From Acanthopleura granulata (lineage: Eukaryota; Mollusca; Polyplacophora; Chitonida; Chitonidae), in assembly GCA_016165875.1 (NCBI GenBank), contig JABBOT010000031.1:1431961-1495960 (forward strand): DNA of 64,000 bases. The letters are read 5' to 3'. Of this stretch, positions 60,278 to 64,000 are shown piece by piece; within the stretch, counting starts at the first letter, position 1, and every line of letters starts with the position of its first letter. The translations under genes were made by a program, and so were the position numbers. The notes under the pieces were generated by a model. It was not told where the DNA came from. It did not search any database and was given only the letters and a program-made list of their open reading frames with translations.

Positions 60278-63200
60278 TCAAGACCCCTGCTGACCTTCCG
60301 TCATTGCACTGACCCCTGAAGCTCCGTCCCCTTGTGTGACTGAGGTCACGCCACTGATGATTGTCTGCGCGATGCGCAGCGCCATCTCTTCCTGTTCCTA
60401 TTTGGAGTCAATACAACAACTGTCATCAGCGTAACAAAAGAGCACCATGTATTATTTTTGTGTTTGGGACTACATGTGCACCTGAATGCCTATACAAATG
60501 GCACAAAAATAAAATCTCACAATATTAAAAGACAATTCATGAATAACGAGTAATCTGATGGAACTGTCTCTTTTTTTCTCAAACAGAATATCTAGCGAAA
60601 AATAGCTGAAAATTTCCCACATCCTTACAAGTTACAAGTTATACAAGGGTTATGTGAAACTCGACAATGACCTCTAATCCACTGCACCCAAATTGATATA
60701 TTACTTTCAATTTTAAAATGGACAGTTCACCGTAACAAAAACAAGCTTATCCGGACAGTGACCCAACACTGATATTACTTTCTCCCTACACTCGCAACTA
60801 AATCTTTTCTCATTTACGGGTATGGACAACCAGGACTGATTTGCAGGACACAGGAATTTTGACTCTGAACAAAACTTCAGCAGTATCAGAACAATTCCAG
60901 TAAACTGGAAACAGATGAGAGAAAAGCCTACCTTGTCTTTTTCCCGCCTTTTCTTGAAAAATCCTGAAGCTGAAAACATCACATCATAATTCCACATGTA
61001 AAAATTTTATCACATTCATGACATTTCAAAGCATGTTATTAAACATTCTCTGGGTTGTGTAAGTCCAAAACTTCACTGATATACAAATTTACAGTATAAG
61101 GCACTTTGAAACTTCACTGGTTTGTTTGTATGCACGCAATGATATTTCCAAGGGCAGAAGAAGAGCTGTCAATCTTAATGTACCAATTACCTCCCCTGCC
61201 TTTCTGTAATTCATATACATGTACATATACTAGAATATTTATTTACTTTATCTGATTGGTGTTTTATGTCATACTCAAGAATATTTCACTTATACGACGA
61301 TGACCAACATTACGGTGGGAGGAGACCAGGCAGAACCCGAGAGACCACGCACGACCATCCTCAGGTTGCTGGTGGACCTATCCTCATACAGCAGGCGAGG
61401 AAGCCTATACTAGCAGAAATGCAACGGGTAATGTTTCAGAGGTTTACAGTTGAACACTCGACCTACATTTCTTTTTCTCGTGATCTGGCTCTGGTTCAAA
61501 CTCCGAGACAAACTGACCCAACTTGTCCACTTTGCCCAAGGTCATCCCACTGCAAAACAAAACACACCTCTATTACAGTACATTTGTTTGCTTCGGGGTA
61601 AAGGCTATTTTCAGCATTATATTCAATCTTTGTCTGTCTCCTTGTGGCAGGCCAGTCCCACTGGTGATATACACATTTTTAAATACAGTACCACCTCCCA
61701 TGAACATCATGCCGAAGACAGCAGACATCCCTGTCAGTCACAACATACTGGTATCAGGCCAACCAGTACTTGTCCCAACCCTTTCATGCTGAGTGCTCAG
61801 AAAGAAAGATTTGACAAAGATAAAATCTTTACTCAGAATTATACCTGCATCTTCCATTTCAGAGAGGTTACTCCAACATCTTGACTCTTGTAGGGCTGGT
61901 ATGTACCTTCATTTATTCCAAATACTAACAAACATCTAGGCTAAGGGTATACTTTTCTTTCATACACTCAGGCATACATGGTACTGATTCAATTTCAGCT
62001 CAAAACAGGAACCTCAAAAGAATTCACTACTTTCTCTATTTTTCGGTGATAGTCAAATCAAAAAATTACAGCGTTAACGTGTACAAAATTCGAACTATTT
62101 AAGAGGATATTTTGCCAACTTGCCACCTGTAAGCTCACATGACAACCAACCTGAGGCTTGCCAGGGGCAAATGGGAACAGCTAACTAAAACTGAACCAGT
62201 CAAGTTGCAAAACGGTTCAATATGGAAATGCACTGGAATCAGTCACATGTTGGGGCCTGCGTGGAGTATGCACGCCAGTGCGGTGCAATGACCCAGGTGC
62301 CTCCCACCAATGCGGTCATTGTGAGTTCAAGTCCAGCCCATGGTGGCTTCCCCTGTGGATGGTCGTGGGGTTCCCCTGGACTCTGCCCGGTTTCCTATCA
62401 TATGGGTGATACATTCTTCAGTACATTGTAAAACACGGAGCAAATACATGAATAAATAAAGTCATATAGAGATATTTCTGACCCAGAAGTGGAGCGTTTC
62501 CAGAGGGCGTCTGGGTTGAGCAGAACGGGATCAATGAGTAAATCGTCCTCAAACTTGTTGAGGACTTTCTTCCACTGACGTGTGTCAGAGGCCAACAGCG
62601 TGTTCTTCATGCTGATGGACTCACTGCCCATGCTCTGACTCCCTCCGCTGTGTTCTGATGAGCCGTCACTCTCTACAAAAGAACAAAACTGAAAATCACA
62701 AACCATACCTCCAGAGCCAAATTCAGACAGCTACTTTTGCCAGTCGAAATTTCAGCAACCAGTACACAACTTACAGCATAAAAATTTCAAATTGTGTCAC
62801 AATTTGTCTTGGTGTATAAATAACAGCCAAGCATCTCAACAGGTTAGCCAGAAAAGTTGTAAAAGACCTGTAACAAACATAATGGCCTTATTAAAATGAA
62901 CACAAAACTACAAACTTCCTAAAAGGGTTGCATGAAAAAACCCACCTGTTCGTTTGCGAGACCGCTGCGGGAAATCCTGTGCCATTTGTATCGTGTTGAC
63001 CAGCTCTGATAAATATTTATAATACAACTCACTCTGTAGAAACTGAGGGAAATAATTCTGGAAAATAACCGAGAATGACATGTACATTCACAAACAAGAC
63101 AAGATAACAATAATGTTTTCTGGTGAGTATTCAAGACTTAAGCTTCCTGATAGCCTTTTTGTTTGCATTTTACACATCTTAAATTTGTGCTGTGATCATG

Positions 63201-63624
63201 TGGAGCAAATCAATTTTCTTGCTTGAATAGTTACTGCCAAAAGATGCACTTTGTATTGCATTAAATGTGGAATACATTTTCTGCTGATACAGGTTGTACA
63301 GGAATGCACAAGTATGCTGATATCCACCTTGTTTTCCGATACATTAAAAATAACAATATATCTTAAAGTAAGCAAGTCTGGCCATTCCCAGAAAGACAAA
63401 TTACGCTAAAGCTCTCCCTCTGATTGCGTAACTGGAATAAAGATAAATTTCCTTACCAAAAGACGTAATGTAGACATACCTTTTCTATGGACTTGAGTGC
63501 GATGTTTCTGGGGATGGCGAAGCAGTCAGGAAGAGGGCCTTCTTCGCGGCAGATGTTGGACTCCACCTCAAACCGGATCTTGTCGCTAAATCCCAAGGGG
63601 GTTGTGGCTTGGAGTGAGAAGTAC
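60278..63624 (-). CDS. AKAP10: A-kinase anchor protein 10 (D-AKAP2), C-terminal exons, 5' part outside window
   Basis: Six exons with agreeing phases: 63624-63480, 63057-62946, 62672-62483, 61549-61467, 60969-60932 and 60397-60278 (stop TGA 60280-60278); 228 codons of the 3' end. The first two give the end of the second RGS-type domain (YFSLQATTPLGFSDK, ESNICREEGPLPDCF, FLQSELYYKYLSELV). Next come a Ser-rich segment and DALWKRSTSGGMTLGKVDKL, then GQFVSEFEPEPD, all in the order known for vertebrate AKAP10. The 38-nt exon encodes a basic SGFFKKRREKDK stretch. The last exon begins EQEEMALRIAQTIISGV, the amphipathic helix by which D-AKAP2 binds PKA regulatory subunits; the tail after it differs from vertebrates. 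The protein tethers PKA at membranes and mitochondria and uses its RGS-type domains to bind Rab GTPases. SINEs sit in its introns. Confidence 0.93.
61240..61405 (-). repeat. SINE family A copy in AKAP10 intron
   Basis: TATCTGATTGGTGTTTTATG, CATACTCAAGAATATTTCAC, TTACGGTGGGAGGAGACC, CAGGTTGCTGGTGGACCTAT; head lost. Confidence 0.85.
61630..61860 (-). repeat. SINE family B, diverged copy in AKAP10 intron
   Basis: CTCCTTGTGGCAGGCCAGTC, GAACATCATGCCGAAGACAG, GTCACAACATACTGGTATCA, GGCCAACCAGTACTTGTCCC follow family order in reverse. Confidence 0.7.
62253..62458 (+). repeat. SINE family A copy abutting an AKAP10 exon
   Basis: GGGCCTGCGTGGAGTATGCA (worn A box), GTGCAATGACCCAGGTGCCT, GTGAGTTCAAGTCCAGCCCA (B box), CTGGACTCTGCCCGGTTTCC, then CAAATACATGAATAAATAAA. 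Its end is about 25 bases from the exon end at 62483, on the donor side. Confidence 0.85.
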
Positions 63625-64000
63625 CTGGAACATGAACAGGAACAACCAAACAAAATGTACATTTACCTTATGTGAGGACCAGTTTGACTTAATACTCGCA
63701 TAAGAACGCATACAAACTGGCATTTTCCTCAATCACCAGAACTTTGTCTTTTTGTACTGTTGGTCAACAAGATGTTTCACTCACAAAATGGCTGCCAGCA
63801 TTTCATGGGTGGAGTAAACACGACTGCATCACCAACATTGGACAAGTTTATATACCAACAGAGCACAAATTTATCCAGGAGTAACATAACAACGGTTGAA
63901 GGAAATGGGGCCCATCATAAGCCCGGCAGCAGTACCTGGACATTGTGTTACAATCCATTTTTGATATAATAATGGCTCAAGGTCCAGCTTCACAATGTGG
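63625..64000. other. AKAP10 intron reaching the window edge
   Basis: No further exon found on the minus strand before the edge. A worn SINE A fragment is possible at about 63772-63825 (TTTCACTCACAAAATGGCTG, CCAGCATTTCATGGGTGGAG). Confidence 0.5.

Overview
This is eukaryotic, intron-containing genomic DNA from an animal, most likely a mollusc or another lophotrochozoan. The reasons are GT-AG introns throughout, secreted C-type-lectin and Kazal proteins, a metazoan AKAP10 orthologue, and very many copies of tRNA-headed SINEs ending in (AATA)n or (CATA)n of the kind that fill molluscan genomes. The clade is an inference; no organism-specific marker gene is present. About nine tenths of the window is intron, intergenic DNA and repeats.

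Layout. (1) 816-12728, plus strand: a decayed major-facilitator (nodulin-like) transporter gene, two exons separated by a 10.7-kb repeat-rich intron, with two frame breaks and one in-frame stop. (2) 15544-19739 and 26809-31282, minus strand: two paralogous secreted lectin-like genes of identical architecture (signal peptide and PAN/apple-like exon, a 31-nt linker exon, then a C-type lectin domain in two exons). (3) 33535-38731, plus strand: an intact three-exon gene for a 253-residue, cysteine-rich secreted protein that I cannot assign to a family. (4) 39.5-43.4 kb: a block of degenerate tandem repeats without genes. (5) 44.8-56.3 kb: a tandem duplication carrying two intact copies of a four-exon gene for a secreted protein with two Kazal domains (46121-49588 and 52272-55923, minus strand). 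(6) 56.3-60.1 kb: no gene, one 21-bp minisatellite and one SINE. (7) 60278-63624, minus strand: the last six exons of AKAP10, including the end of the second RGS-type domain and the C-terminal PKA-binding helix; the gene continues beyond the right edge.

Repeats. Family A is a SINE with a tRNA-like head and a conserved centre (about 20 copies or fragments). Family B is a second tRNA-headed SINE with a (CATA)n tail (about 9). Family C is a third tRNA-headed element that seems to share its 3' end with A (2 copies). There are also two unnamed dispersed repeats (D, E), a foldback element with a candidate 8-bp target-site duplication, another foldback element present in both Kazal units, and several minisatellites.

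How the genes relate: the two lectins, the two Kazal proteins and the unassigned Cys-rich protein are all predicted secreted products, which fits a neighbourhood of duplicating secretory or immune/matrix genes. AKAP10 is an unrelated intracellular signalling scaffold. Exon boundaries were read by eye from splice consensus and phase agreement; there is no transcript support.
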